The notes beneath the pieces were generated by a model. It was not told the DNA's origin, ran no database searches, and saw only the letters and a list, made by a program, of their open reading frames with translations. A stretch of DNA of 14,747 nt from Candidatus Bipolaricaulota bacterium (GTDB lineage: Bacteria; Bipolaricaulota; Bipolaricaulia; UBA7950; UBA9294): NCBI GenBank assembly GCA_030612485.1, contig JAUWNS010000046.1:1-14747 (forward strand), read 5' to 3'. Each line of letters starts with the position of its first letter. Position 1 is the stretch's first letter. Of this stretch, positions 1 through 7,611 are shown in pieces. The position numbers and the translations under genes were made by a program.

Positions 1-157
1 GCAGCACGTGCCAAGAGTAGTGGTCATAGCTGTTCGCGAATGCAAGCTGTGTTACGCGGTCGGTCGTCCCCATGATCAGGGGTTCTTGCGCTGTTGCAAC
101 CAGCGCCATCGAAGCCAATAGTCCGATTGCCAGTAGAACACTCAATACTCGTTTCAT
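1..157 (-). CDS. Peptide ABC transporter substrate-binding protein (family 5), N-terminal part
   Basis: Only the first 52 codons are in the window; the gene runs off the left edge. It starts at ATG 157-155 with a near-perfect Shine-Dalgarno (AAGGAGG, five bases before the ATG). Residues 1-24 form a clear signal peptide: KR near the start, a hydrophobic core rich in Leu, Ala and Val, and a likely cleavage after ATA before QEP. The mature start, GTTDRVTQLAFANSYDHYSW, matches the conserved opening of family 5 extracellular solute-binding proteins (DppA/OppA type), where the chain first binds substrate outside the membrane. It lies 128 bases downstream of the dppC-like permease on the same strand, so it is probably the binding component of that transporter. 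The substrate is inferred to be a peptide; nickel or sugar relatives exist. It may also be driven by an extra promoter in the 158-285 gap. Confidence 0.88.
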   Translation of the reverse strand, partial: MKRVLSVLLAIGLLASMALVATAQEPLIMGTTDRVTQLAFANSYDHYSWHVL

Positions 158-239
158 CTTTTACCTCCTTGGTTATCGATGAACATTTGCCGTTCTCCCT
201 GCTCTTAACGTACTGGGGGGCACCACCTCCTTCTTATGA

Positions 240-267
240 AATATAAGCCTTTTCTGCACCACTTTAA
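240..267 (-). promoter_or_regulatory. Possible internal promoter for the substrate-binding protein gene
   Basis: Reading the minus strand, TTAAAG (267-262) is followed by a 16-base spacer and TATATT (245-240), a -35/-10 pair about 80 bases before the binding-protein start. A separate promoter would fit the usual need for more binding protein than permease. The -35 match is modest, so this is a candidate only. Confidence 0.35.
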
Positions 268-285
268 CACTATTTTTCGGTAAAA

Positions 286-1179
286 TCAAATCCGCTTTCG
301 CTTTCGTTTTGGGTTGACCAGATCGCTGATCCCCTCGCCGACCAGGCCGAACCCGAGGGAGAGGGCGATGATCATCAGGCCAGGGAATGTGATCAGCCAC
401 CAGGAGCCCGATTGCAAGAACTTCTGCCCGTTTTGAATATCGAACCCCCAATCCGGAGCCGGAGGCGGAAGGCCGAAGCCGAGGAAGGAGAGGGCGGCGA
501 CCGTGAGGATGGCGTCAGCCAGGTTAAACGAAGATACGGCCATGATCGCGTTCACCGTGTTGGGGGCGACGTGGCGAAGGATGATGCGTACGTTGCTCGC
601 TCCTACTGCACGCACTGCCTCGACGTAGGTCGTCTCGCGCACCTGCAACACCTCGGCGCGGGTGACGCGGAAGTAGGTCGGAATGTAGACGACCCCAACC
701 GCCCAGATCATCGGACCGATCCCGGCACCGAACATTGCTACAAGCACGATGGCAAGGATCATCGATGGGAACGAGTATAGCGCATCCATTGTCAATGAAA
801 GGAAACGGTCGAGGAAACCACCGGTAAACCCAGAGATCCACCCCAGGATCGATCCGATGCTCATGCTCAACGCGACCGCGCTGAAGGCGACTATCAGCGA
901 GGCCTTCCCACCGGCGAGCACACGGCTGAATACGTCGCGGTGGAGTTGATCGGCCCCCATCCAGTGCTGCACAGAGGGCCCTTCGAGTCGGGGTGCATCC
1001 CGGTAGTAGATCGGATCATAAGGGGTGAACCACGAGTACTGAGCGAGTGCTGTGACGAGCAGGAAGAGGAAGACGATGACGAGCCCCACCTTGAGGATGG
1101 TCTGCCTTCGCAGGGCGTGCCGGCCGCGTGAGAACTTGCGGACGATCCAATCGAGCCCCTTCACCATTGTATGCGTCAT
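286..1179 (-). CDS. dppC: Dipeptide/oligopeptide ABC transporter permease, DppC type
   Basis: 297 residues, the usual length for this subunit. A first membrane segment lies at about residues 30-50, followed by the typical periplasmic stretch with HWMGADQLHRDVFSRVLAG (72-90), a hallmark of DppC/OppC proteins. The EAA loop that contacts the ATPase is at about 185-207 (YVEAVRAVGASN..ILRHVAPN). LSFLGFGLPPPAPDWG (230-245) and a C-terminal GEGISDLVNP complete the family pattern. Five to six hydrophobic helices are visible. The start ATG shares one base with the stop TAA of the upstream dppB-like gene (TAATG), so the two are translationally coupled; GTGAGGT just upstream serves as ribosome-binding site. 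It forms the inner-membrane channel with DppB. No ATPase genes are in the window; they may lie beyond the left edge. Peptide specificity is inferred from family only. Confidence 0.9.
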   Translation of the reverse strand: MTHTMVKGLDWIVRKFSRGRHALRRQTILKVGLVIVFLFLLVTALAQYSWFTPYDPIYYRDAPRLEGPSVQHWMGADQLHRDVFSRVLAGGKASLIVAFSAVALSMSIGSILGWISGFTGGFLDRFLSLTMDALYSFPSMILAIVLVAMFGAGIGPMIWAVGVVYIPTYFRVTRAEVLQVRETTYVEAVRAVGASNVRIILRHVAPNTVNAIMAVSSFNLADAILTVAALSFLGFGLPPPAPDWGFDIQNGQKFLQSGSWWLITFPGLMIIALSLGFGLVGEGISDLVNPKRKRKRI

Positions 1180-2198
1180 TAGTACCTCACCCGGGGATCG
1201 ATGAACGAATACGTGATATCGACGAGCAGATTGATCACAGAGATGAAGATCGCGATGAAGACGACGCTCCCCTGGATCGCCGGCCAGTCACGCGCCTCGA
1301 TCGAGCGCACGAGGAAGCTTGCTATCCCCGGCCAGGAGAAGACGGTCTCGGTGAGGACCGCCCCTCCCATGAGGATGGCAAACTGGAGGCCAAAGACGGT
1401 GACGATCGGAATCAGCGCGTTACGCAAGGCATGGTAGAGGACCACCACTCGTTCTCGCAACCCTTTTGCTCGCGCGGTGGTGACGTAGTCCTGGTCGAGA
1501 ACCTCAAGCATGCTGGCGCGGGTCATCCGGCCGAGTAATCCGGCTTGAGCGAATCCGAGGGTGATCGAAGGGAGGACCAGGTGTTTCGCCACGTCGATGA
1601 TCACGGTCTTATTCCCCCCCAGGATAGAATCGAACAGGTAAAACCCGGTGATCGATTGGAAGGTGAAGGCGATACGTCCTCCGAGCCGACTCGCCACCGG
1701 CAGCCAGCCAAGCTTCACGGCGAAGATCACCTGCAGCATCAGGCCAAGCCAGAAGAGAGGCATGGCGAACGATCCGATGTGAAAGATGCGCACTACGTGG
1801 TCGGTCGGTCGATCCGCCCGGATTGCAGCGATGAGGCCGGTGCCAAACCCGAAGATTACCGCAAAGATCAGGCCGAAGAAGGCCAGCTCCAACGTAGCCG
1901 GGAAGCGGATGAATAGCTCCGTGACTACAGGTTTGTTAGTGCGGAAGGACTTTCCAAAATCACCGCGGATGATCCCCCCGAGGTACTCGGCGTACTGTAC
2001 GGGAATCGGGCGATCGACCCCCATCTTGTGGCGGTACTCATCCATTAATTCCTGTGAGACATTCCTCCCGCCGAGCATCGCCGACACGGGATCACCCGGC
2101 ATAACCCGTAGAATAAGAAAGACAAGTGTAAGAAGGATGAGGAGCATCGGTATCGTCAACAACAACCTCTGCGTGATATATCGAGCTATACCGCCCAT
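1179..2198 (-). CDS. dppB: Dipeptide/oligopeptide ABC transporter permease, DppB type
   Basis: 339 residues from ATG 2198. The open frame extends upstream to 2321, but MGGIARYITQRLLLTIPML is the normal N-terminus of this family and has a GAGG ribosome-binding site at suitable spacing, whereas the upstream part covers the promoter region. Motifs in order: first membrane helix at 9-30 followed by RVMPGDPV (31-38), GDFGKSF (79-85), a helical bundle, the EAA loop at about 238-260 (YVTTARAKGLRE..LYHALRN), and ETVFSWPGI (284-292). It pairs with the DppC-like permease in the inner membrane to pass peptides delivered by the binding protein. It is the first gene of the visible operon (permease, permease, binding protein), which runs divergently from alaS. 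Confidence 0.9.
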   Translation of the reverse strand: MGGIARYITQRLLLTIPMLLILLTLVFLILRVMPGDPVSAMLGGRNVSQELMDEYRHKMGVDRPIPVQYAEYLGGIIRGDFGKSFRTNKPVVTELFIRFPATLELAFFGLIFAVIFGFGTGLIAAIRADRPTDHVVRIFHIGSFAMPLFWLGLMLQVIFAVKLGWLPVASRLGGRIAFTFQSITGFYLFDSILGGNKTVIIDVAKHLVLPSITLGFAQAGLLGRMTRASMLEVLDQDYVTTARAKGLRERVVVLYHALRNALIPIVTVFGLQFAILMGGAVLTETVFSWPGIASFLVRSIEARDWPAIQGSVVFIAIFISVINLLVDITYSFIDPRVRY

Positions 2199-2244
2199 CT
2201 CACCCTCTTTGATTTCTAATAGGCTCGTTCCAGTTACAGACAAA

Positions 2245-2259
2245 GCGCTAAGCAAGCGC
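2245..2259. promoter_or_regulatory. Inverted repeat at the predicted dppB transcription start, possible operator
   Basis: GCGCT, AAGCA, AGCGC: a five-base perfect inverted repeat with a five-base centre, directly next to the predicted -10 box of the dppB promoter (2260-2265), so over the expected start of transcription. Its position would suit a repressor site or the start of a leader hairpin. The arms are short and chance occurrence is possible. Confidence 0.25.
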
Positions 2260-2288
2260 ATCATACAGAACTTATTCAGAAATTGCAA
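2260..2288 (-). promoter_or_regulatory. Promoter of the peptide transporter operon
   Basis: On the minus strand TTGCAA (2288-2283) and TATGAT (2265-2260) are separated by exactly 17 bases, a good sigma-70-like pair. It points toward dppB, leaving a leader of about 55 bases. Another promoter for alaS points the other way in the same 164-base gap. Confidence 0.55.
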
Positions 2289-2304
2289 AACACGAGTTAG
2301 AGCT

Positions 2305-2333
2305 TTGATTTTCCGTGACACTGTTATTAGAAT
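2305..2333 (+). promoter_or_regulatory. Promoter of alaS
   Basis: TTGATT (2305-2310), a 17-base spacer and TAGAAT (2328-2333) form a good sigma-70-like promoter ending 29 bases before the alaS start. It is divergent from the dppB promoter, and the two -35 regions are about 16 bases apart. Confidence 0.55.
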
Positions 2334-2362
2334 CCTTACCTCAACATGCTAAGGGGGCCTCC

Positions 2363-4945
2363 ATGAAAGCCAACGAACTTCGCGACCTTTACTTGAACTA
2401 CTTCGCCGAGCGGGGGCACCAGCGCCTTCCGAGCTCATCTATCGTTCCGAACGATCCAACGCTCCTCTTCGCCTCCGCGGGGATGGTCCAGTTCAAGGAG
2501 ATCTTCTGGGGCCACCGCCGGGCCGCCTTTCCCCGTGCGACAACGTGCCAGAAGTGTTTTCGCACAACCGATATCGAGAACGTCGGAGTGACAGCCTATC
2601 ACCACACCTTCTTCGAGATGCTGGGGAACTTCTCGTTCGGGGATTACTTCAAGGAGAGAGCGATTGAATTGGCGTGGGAATTCCTCACTGTGGAGCTCGC
2701 TATCCCTGCCGAACGACTGTGGATCTCAGTCTTCCAAGAGGACGACGAAGCCTACGATATCTGGCGAGATAGAACCGGCATTCCTAGCGCGAGGCTCGTC
2801 CGTCTGGGGAAGGAACACAACTGGTGGGGGCCGGTCGGCGAGAGTGGACCGTGCGGCCCGGATTCCGAGATCTTCTACGATACCGGGAGCGAGAGAGCGT
2901 GCGGCCCGGGTTGTCGTGGGGTTGCGTGCGATTGCGACCGGTTCTCCGAGATCTGGAACCTGGTATTCATGCAGTACGATGCTCAGAAGGACGGAGATCT
3001 CACCCCGCTCGAAAATAAGAGCATCGACACCGGGATGGGCCTTGAGAGGACGGCCGCTGTCCTGCAGGGTGTGGAGAGCGACTTCGAGATCGATACCTTC
3101 ATCCCGATCACTGTGGCGATCGAGACAGCGATGCCGAGAACGTTCACAGCGAAGGATCGAACTCATCGCAACATCATTGCCGATCATATTCGCGGTGTGA
3201 CTATGCTCCTGGCAGACGGTGTCATGCCGTCAAACGAGAAGCAGGGGTACGTCCTGCGCCGCATATTGAGGCGAGCGATCCGTGCCGGGGAGAAACTGGA
3301 ACTTCCCTATGGAACGCTGCCTCAGTTGGTAGAGCCGGTCGTGGCGACACTCGGGAGAGCGTACCCAGAGGTTGTTTCTGCACGCGACCTTGCCGAACGG
3401 ATCATCTCTCGGGAAGAGGATACGTTCCGCAAGACCCTACGCGGTGGTGAACGGCGATTGCAGAGAACACTGGAGGAGCTGGCCGCCGCGGGAGAAACGA
3501 TCCTCCCCGGTGCGATTGCTTTCGAGCTGTACGATACCTACGGTTTCCCGCTCGAAATGACCGAGGAGATCGCTTCCGAACAGGGAATCTCGATCGAGAA
3601 CGAAGGCTTTCAGGAAGCAATGGCCGGGCAGAGGGCGCGATCCCGGTCCGGGATCGTGTCGACCGAGGACGCCATATCGCGAGAGGGGGAGGAGAGACCC
3701 ACACTCTTCCTCGGCTACGATACGACAGAATCCGAAGGGACTATCCTCGCCGCGTATCCTGGCGACGAGGGGACGACGGAGATAATCCTCGATCAGACCA
3801 CGTTTTACGCCGAGTCGGGCGGGCAGGTTGCGGATACCGGGAAGATCGAGAACCTCTCTCAAGCCGGGTCTGCCACGGTCCTTGACGTTCGCAAGAGCCC
3901 AAACAACGCGTTCCTCCACCGCATGAAGATCGTCGAGGGATCGTTCGCTATTGGTGACCGCTGCCGTCTCATCGTCGATGAATCACGCCATAAACGGATC
4001 GCGCGGAATCACACTGCTACTCATTTGTTGCACGCCGCCCTCCGCGAGGCACTCGGCAAACATGTGATTCAGGCTGGTTCTTACGTCTCCGATGAGGAGC
4101 TGCGGTTCGATTTCTCGCATTTCGAGAAAATGACGAACGAGGAAATCGTTCGCGTGGAAGACCTCGTCAACGACATCGTTTTAAAGGATCTGCCGGTCAA
4201 TACTGAAGAGATGTCGCTCAAGAAAGCCAAAGCCTCTGGGGCCACGGCCCATTTCGACGAGGAGTACAAGGGGAAGGAGCGCGTGCGCGTCGTCGGGATA
4301 GGGGAGTTTAGCCGCGAACTCTGCGGGGGGACGCACGTATCGCGAAGCGGCGAGATTGGGCTGATTCAGATCGTCTTCGAGGAGAGCGTGGCTGCGGGGA
4401 TGCGCCGAATCCGTGCGCTCACCGGGGATGGAGCCCTTAAGTGGTTGCGCGCGCAAAGAGCGCTCCTGAGCGCATTGTGCGAGGACCTTGGCGATGATCC
4501 GCGTGCGGGCCTATGCCGCTTGCGTGCCGAACTGTCCACCTTGAAGGAGCGGGTGGAAGAGATGGGCGAGACGGCTCTCCGAGTGCGCTGCGATGAGATC
4601 CTTGCGACCGGCGAACAGATTGGCGGAATTACGCTGATCACCGGCCGTGTGAATGAGAGCGCTGAAGGAATCAAACACCTCGCCGACCTCCTCGAAGAGC
4701 GGGCGCGGCCGGCGGTGATTATCTTAGTGGGAGAGGCAAATGGACAAGGGATCGCTATCTGCAAAGCGAGTCCGAAGATCGCCACGATCGATGCTGGAGT
4801 GCTCGTCCGCTCCATGGCAAAGACGCTCGGCGGTGGGGGCGGGGGAAATCACACCTTCGCGCAAGGGGGCGGACCCCAGGTTGATAACCTCGATCAGGCA
4901 CTGACAGACGGCATCGCTGCCGTCCGCGCCGCGCTCGCCAAATAG
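2363..4945 (+). CDS. alaS: Alanyl-tRNA synthetase
   Basis: 860 residues, near the usual bacterial length (about 875). It attaches alanine to tRNA-Ala, which it recognises mainly by the G3:U70 acceptor pair rather than the anticodon. The class II catalytic core opens with NDPTLLFASAGMVQFK and HHTFFEMLGNFSFGDYFK. A cysteine cluster at C180, C184, C189 and C191 precedes FSEIWNLVFMQYD. The editing domain carries both zinc-binding signatures, H550-x3-H554 (HTATH) and C654-x3-H658 (CGGTH). The C-terminal domain ends with a glycine run at about 823-828 and QGGGPQVDNLDQAL. ATG 2363 was chosen over the longer frame from 2315 because MKANELRDLYLNYFAERGH is the standard start, AAGGGGG lies at correct spacing, and the upstream part overlaps the promoter. 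All expected functional motifs are intact. It is relevant to the odd G3:U70 tRNA-like gene at 11399-11465. Confidence 0.97.
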   Translation: MKANELRDLYLNYFAERGHQRLPSSSIVPNDPTLLFASAGMVQFKEIFWGHRRAAFPRATTCQKCFRTTDIENVGVTAYHHTFFEMLGNFSFGDYFKERAIELAWEFLTVELAIPAERLWISVFQEDDEAYDIWRDRTGIPSARLVRLGKEHNWWGPVGESGPCGPDSEIFYDTGSERACGPGCRGVACDCDRFSEIWNLVFMQYDAQKDGDLTPLENKSIDTGMGLERTAAVLQGVESDFEIDTFIPITVAIETAMPRTFTAKDRTHRNIIADHIRGVTMLLADGVMPSNEKQGYVLRRILRRAIRAGEKLELPYGTLPQLVEPVVATLGRAYPEVVSARDLAERIISREEDTFRKTLRGGERRLQRTLEELAAAGETILPGAIAFELYDTYGFPLEMTEEIASEQGISIENEGFQEAMAGQRARSRSGIVSTEDAISREGEERPTLFLGYDTTESEGTILAAYPGDEGTTEIILDQTTFYAESGGQVADTGKIENLSQAGSATVLDVRKSPNNAFLHRMKIVEGSFAIGDRCRLIVDESRHKRIARNHTATHLLHAALREALGKHVIQAGSYVSDEELRFDFSHFEKMTNEEIVRVEDLVNDIVLKDLPVNTEEMSLKKAKASGATAHFDEEYKGKERVRVVGIGEFSRELCGGTHVSRSGEIGLIQIVFEESVAAGMRRIRALTGDGALKWLRAQRALLSALCEDLGDDPRAGLCRLRAELSTLKERVEEMGETALRVRCDEILATGEQIGGITLITGRVNESAEGIKHLADLLEERARPAVIILVGEANGQGIAICKASPKIATIDAGVLVRSMAKTLGGGGGGNHTFAQGGGPQVDNLDQALTDGIAAVRAALAK

Positions 4946-4963
4946 CCTTGTGAGGCTAGCCTC
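4944..4963 (+). terminator. Overlapping short palindromes at the end of alaS
   Basis: AGCCT-TGTG-AGGCT (4944-4957) overlaps the perfect palindrome GAGGCTAGCCTC (4952-4963), starting within the alaS stop codon. The two structures exclude each other. There is no T-run behind them, so intrinsic termination is doubtful. Confidence 0.2.
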
Positions 4964-4996
4964 GTACGATCTTCTTGAGCTCTTAGGAATCCAGAA

Positions 4997-5059
4997 ATTG
5001 AGAGATCGGAAGATTGAATGATCGGAAGATTGAGAGATTCAATCACTCAACCTTGCTCC
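4997..5059 (+). repeat. Dispersed intergenic repeat, copy A
   Basis: Built from short units such as ATTGAGAG, GATCGGAAG, ATTGAATG and AATCACTCAACC. Bases 4997-5031 match the reverse complement of 7657-7691 with two differences in 35. Beyond that the similarity continues in blocks (AATCACTCAA.., CTCAACCTTGCTCCC against CTCAACCTTTGCTCCC). Copies A and B are thus inverted relative to each other, and both sit in gene gaps. Confidence 0.8.
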
Positions 5060-5062
5060 CAC

Positions 5063-5093
5063 TCTCTGCGTGCTCCGCGTTCTCAGCGGTGAA
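5063..5093 (+). repeat. Fragment of a second repeat type (TCTCTGCGTGCTC)
   Basis: TCTCTGCGTGCTC at 5063-5075 recurs exactly at 13821-13833, and here it continues as CGCGTTCTCAGCGGTGAA. Directly behind copy A of the other repeat. I recall similar 'CTCTGCGT..GCGGTGAA' elements in spacers of various bacteria; only the two-copy match is seen here. Confidence 0.4.
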
Positions 5094-5217
5094 AGCTTCT
5101 GTTCGGCCTCCGGCCTTGCTCTGCAACCCGCAAGGAGAAGAGTTTATGCAGCAGCCTGTACGATCTTGTCTTTCCTCCTGGATTCCTCAGCGTTAGGCGG
5201 TTGCTGTTGGGCGTCTC

Positions 5218-5223
5218 TATAAT
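5218..5223 (+). promoter_or_regulatory. Perfect -10 box, possible lspA-tmk promoter
   Basis: TATAAT lies 92 bases before lspA. At 17 bases upstream there is only AGGCGG, so the -35 element is poor and the promoter is uncertain. Confidence 0.35.
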
Positions 5224-5315
5224 CCTTACTCCACTCCGTTGCCCCTTAATCCCGTCTTCACCCTTCCGCCTCTGGTCCTTGACGGGATCGATCGACGCGG
5301 ATAGGCTGTAGGTCT

Positions 5316-5792
5316 ATGAATAGACTCCCCTATCTTACCCTTGCCGGATTCGCTGTCGCCCTCGATCGCCTCCTTAAATGGTGGGCGGTGGCGAACCTCG
5401 CCCTCGCCGAGGCGCGCCCCCTCATTGGGGAGACGATCCGGTTGACGCGGGTTCACAATTACGGGGGGGCATTTGGAATTCTCCCTGGAAACGACACTCT
5501 TTTCGTGGTCGTCTCCTCGATCGTTGCTCTGATAGTTCTCTTCTTCATCGCCCGCGGTCGCTACCACAGCCGACTGCTGAACACGGGGCTGGCGCTCGTC
5601 CTCGGCGGAGCGGTGGGAAACCTGATCGATCGTCTACTCTATGGGTATGTTCTTGACTTTCTCGAGGTGAGAGGTCTCTTTGTCAATAACTTGGCCGATG
5701 TCTGCGTCACTGTGGGGGTAGGATTGATCGTTATCCATACGTTCTTTGGAGGTGATGAAGATCGATCTTCACGGTCAGCTGATTGTCTTTGA
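5316..5792 (+). CDS. lspA: Lipoprotein signal peptidase (signal peptidase II)
   Basis: 158 residues, the normal size. This inner-membrane aspartic protease removes signal peptides from lipidated prolipoproteins. Four hydrophobic segments are visible. Family motifs in order: LDRLLKWW (D17, K21; the usual form is DQxxK), VHNYGGAFG (47-54, usual NxGAAFG), GNLIDRLLYGYVLDF (101-115) with catalytic D114, and NNLADV (124-129) with catalytic D128. Both catalytic aspartates are present. The hydrophilic tail after about residue 144 (FGGDEDRSSRSADCL) is unusual only because it overlaps the start of tmk. The start ATG has a weak ribosome-binding site (AGG), but the N-terminus fits the family. It is probably co-transcribed with tmk, whose frame begins inside it. 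Confidence 0.93.
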   Translation: MNRLPYLTLAGFAVALDRLLKWWAVANLALAEARPLIGETIRLTRVHNYGGAFGILPGNDTLFVVVSSIVALIVLFFIARGRYHSRLLNTGLALVLGGAVGNLIDRLLYGYVLDFLEVRGLFVNNLADVCVTVGVGLIVIHTFFGGDEDRSSRSADCL

Positions 5793-6369
5793 AGGGCTCG
5801 ATTTTACCGGCAAGACGACGCAGGTGCGTCTCCTCGCCGACCGGCTGCGCAAGGTGAATATCCGAGTGACCACTACGCGCGAGCCCGGGGGAACATCGCT
5901 TGGGGAGGGCGTCCGCGAGGTGATCCTCTCGAACGAGAACACTGAACTCCTACCGCTTTCCGAACTACTGCTGTTCATCACTTGCCGTGCACAACTCTCT
6001 AGCGAGGTGATCGAGCCGGCGCTGGCTTCGGGCCACACCGTCGTCTCCAGTCGGTTCCGTCTATCCAGTCTTGCCTATCAGGGGTACGGACGGGGGATCG
6101 ATCTCGACCTTATCCGGCGGTTGAACGAAATTGCGACAGCGGGGAGGCAGCCGAATACCACCTTCCTCATCGACCTCCCTGCGGAAGTTGCTCTTGCTCG
6201 GAAGCGTGGAGAGGGCGACCGTATTGAACAGGAGGATCTCGCCTTCTACCGGCGGGTCCGCGATGGGTACCTGGAGCTGATGCGCGATGATCCGCACGTT
6301 CGAATTATCGATGGAACTCTATTCATCGAGAAGATCGCAGAGCAGGTGGCACGGCATCTCGCGGTCTAG
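5755..6369 (+). CDS. tmk: Thymidylate kinase
   Basis: 204 residues; phosphorylates dTMP to dTDP in dTTP synthesis. P-loop GLDFTGKT (14-21; the family usually has a small residue, often Gly, where F17 stands), TREPGGT (41-47), SSLAYQGYGRG (104-114) and the lid RGEGDRIEQE (151-160) are clear. The DR(Y/F/H) motif reads S99-R100-F101, so the aspartate normally before the arginine is serine, and a later Asp (as in DRHDLS/DRFIDS) is Arg. ATG 5755 lies 38 bases inside lspA; GGAGG is only two bases ahead, which is tight. A TTG at 5746 would extend it by three residues but has no site of its own. The overlap implies translational coupling with lspA. dnaN follows 68 bases later. Confidence 0.93.
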   Translation: MKIDLHGQLIVFEGLDFTGKTTQVRLLADRLRKVNIRVTTTREPGGTSLGEGVREVILSNENTELLPLSELLLFITCRAQLSSEVIEPALASGHTVVSSRFRLSSLAYQGYGRGIDLDLIRRLNEIATAGRQPNTTFLIDLPAEVALARKRGEGDRIEQEDLAFYRRVRDGYLELMRDDPHVRIIDGTLFIEKIAEQVARHLAV

Positions 6370-6372
6370 TTT

Positions 6373-6402
6373 TTGTGGAATGGCTTGCTAATCGTGTATC
6401 AT
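6373..6402 (+). promoter_or_regulatory. Possible dnaN promoter
   Basis: TTGTGG (6373-6378), an 18-base spacer and TATCAT (6397-6402) lie in the 68-base gap between tmk and dnaN. The -10 matches at five of six positions; the -35 is weak. Confidence 0.35.
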
Positions 6403-6437
6403 GATCCCGCCCAGCATTCTCACAAATAAGGGGGAAG

Positions 6438-7592
6438 ATGATGGATTTCGTATGCAGCAAAGATGATCTGGTCTTCGGGGTCAAACTCGCAAGCTATGCC
6501 CTGGGAACCCGCAGCAGTATGCCGATTCTCTCTGGATTAAAGATGGAGATCGAGGGGAACCGACTGCGCCTCTACGCGACCGATCTCGAACGGGCGGTCC
6601 ACTGCGAGGTCCCGATTGAGAACCGCGCCAATGATGAGGCGGTCGTGCTAAATGGAGTGGTCCTCTCACAGATCGCGGCTCACCTCCCCGAGGACGACAA
6701 GATCAGCCTGAAGACCGATGAGACTGATGGGGTGGTCGTCAAGTTGCGCTGTGGAGAGGCACTGTTCGACCTTCCAACCCTCCCGATAGAGGATTACCCC
6801 GAGGTCCCTGCACTCCCGTCGGCGAAGATCGCCGTGCTCAAGGTGGATTCCTTCCACCGCGGTCTTGATCAGACTGTCTTCGCTACACTGAAGGCCGGAG
6901 AGACGACGCGCCTCAGCCTGACCGGGGTCGATATCGTACTGAAAAGTGGGCGGGTAAAACTTGTTTCGACGAACGGGTACCGCCTGGCAATGAAGACGAT
7001 CGATGCCGAAGAGATATTCACGGAGAGCGAGTTTCTGGTCGAAGGGAGTGTCCTGACCGACCTCGACCGCGTCCTCTCACAGGCTGGGGAAGGGACGGTC
7101 GATCTCTATCAAGGGGAGGGACAACTCTTCTTCCAATCCGGCGGAGTGACGTTCATCGCCAAGACGCTCGCCGAGGAATTCCCCGATTTCGACCGGGTCG
7201 TCCCTAAGGATAGTCCGCTCGCCCTCGCCTTCGACAGACAACCCCTCCTTGCCACACTACAGCGGATCGAGATCACCTCCGCGGAGGAGTCCAATGCCAT
7301 CACCTTGCGTGTGACGACCGACGAGAGTGCAGCACGCATCAACTCCTCTTCCAGGGATAAAGGAGAGGCAGAGGAGCGCGTCCGCGTGAAGAAGGTACCT
7401 ACCAAGGCCGTTGAGATCTCGTTCAAAGCGGAATACATGATCGATGCTCTAAAACGCATGGCCTCCGAGGAGATCACTCTCTGGCTCACCGATTCGGAGA
7501 AGGCTGGGTTGATCGAGCCTTCCGGCGAGGTGATCAACCCATTAGATGCGGGGGTCCTCTACGTGTGCATGCCGGTCCGCTTGACCGGGTAG
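6438..7592 (+). CDS. dnaN: DNA polymerase III beta subunit (sliding clamp)
   Basis: 384 residues, close to the usual 366-390. The beta clamp encircles DNA and tethers the replicative polymerase. The N-terminal pattern (KDDLVFGVKLASYALGTRS, MPILSGLKMEI, LRLYATDLERAVHCEV) and the C-terminal GVLYVCMPVRL are diagnostic; the three repeated clamp domains account for the whole length. Two adjacent ATGs (6438 and 6441) follow AAGGGGGAAG; the second gives the more usual start. Here it follows lspA-tmk rather than dnaA, the common position in many bacteria; whether this is the only copy cannot be seen. An acidic/basic stretch (SSRDKGEAEERVRVKKVP, about 300-317) in the third domain is somewhat polar but could be a surface loop. 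Confidence 0.95.
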   Translation: MMDFVCSKDDLVFGVKLASYALGTRSSMPILSGLKMEIEGNRLRLYATDLERAVHCEVPIENRANDEAVVLNGVVLSQIAAHLPEDDKISLKTDETDGVVVKLRCGEALFDLPTLPIEDYPEVPALPSAKIAVLKVDSFHRGLDQTVFATLKAGETTRLSLTGVDIVLKSGRVKLVSTNGYRLAMKTIDAEEIFTESEFLVEGSVLTDLDRVLSQAGEGTVDLYQGEGQLFFQSGGVTFIAKTLAEEFPDFDRVVPKDSPLALAFDRQPLLATLQRIEITSAEESNAITLRVTTDESAARINSSSRDKGEAEERVRVKKVPTKAVEISFKAEYMIDALKRMASEEITLWLTDSEKAGLIEPSGEVINPLDAGVLYVCMPVRLTG

Positions 7593-7611
7593 ACCAAGAA
7601 GAAGGTGAAAG

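Larger units (their letters stand above)
4946..5315. other. Gene-free spacer between alaS and lspA
   Basis: 370 bases without a convincing gene. It holds a dispersed repeat (4997-5059), a fragment of a second repeat type (5063-5093), a short GC hairpin GGCC-TCC-GGCC (5105-5115), and a TATAAT box (5218-5223). A 16-codon frame at 5146-5196 with AAGGAG ahead of its ATG encodes MQQPVRSCLSSWIPQR; I see no known leader-peptide pattern in it. The composition suggests a decayed or repeat-seeded spacer. Confidence 0.6.

Noticed and set aside
2199..2321. Longer N-terminus for the DppB-like permease
   Set aside because: It would cover the promoter and inverted repeat; the family start is at 2198 with a good ribosome-binding site.
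2315..2362. Longer N-terminus for AlaS
   Set aside because: The additional residues overlap the promoter and are foreign to the family; ATG 2363 has the ribosome-binding site.
5146..5196. Sixteen-residue frame in the alaS-lspA spacer
   Set aside because: It has AAGGAG ahead but no repeated codons, terminator pair or known leader pattern; the spacer is repeat-derived.
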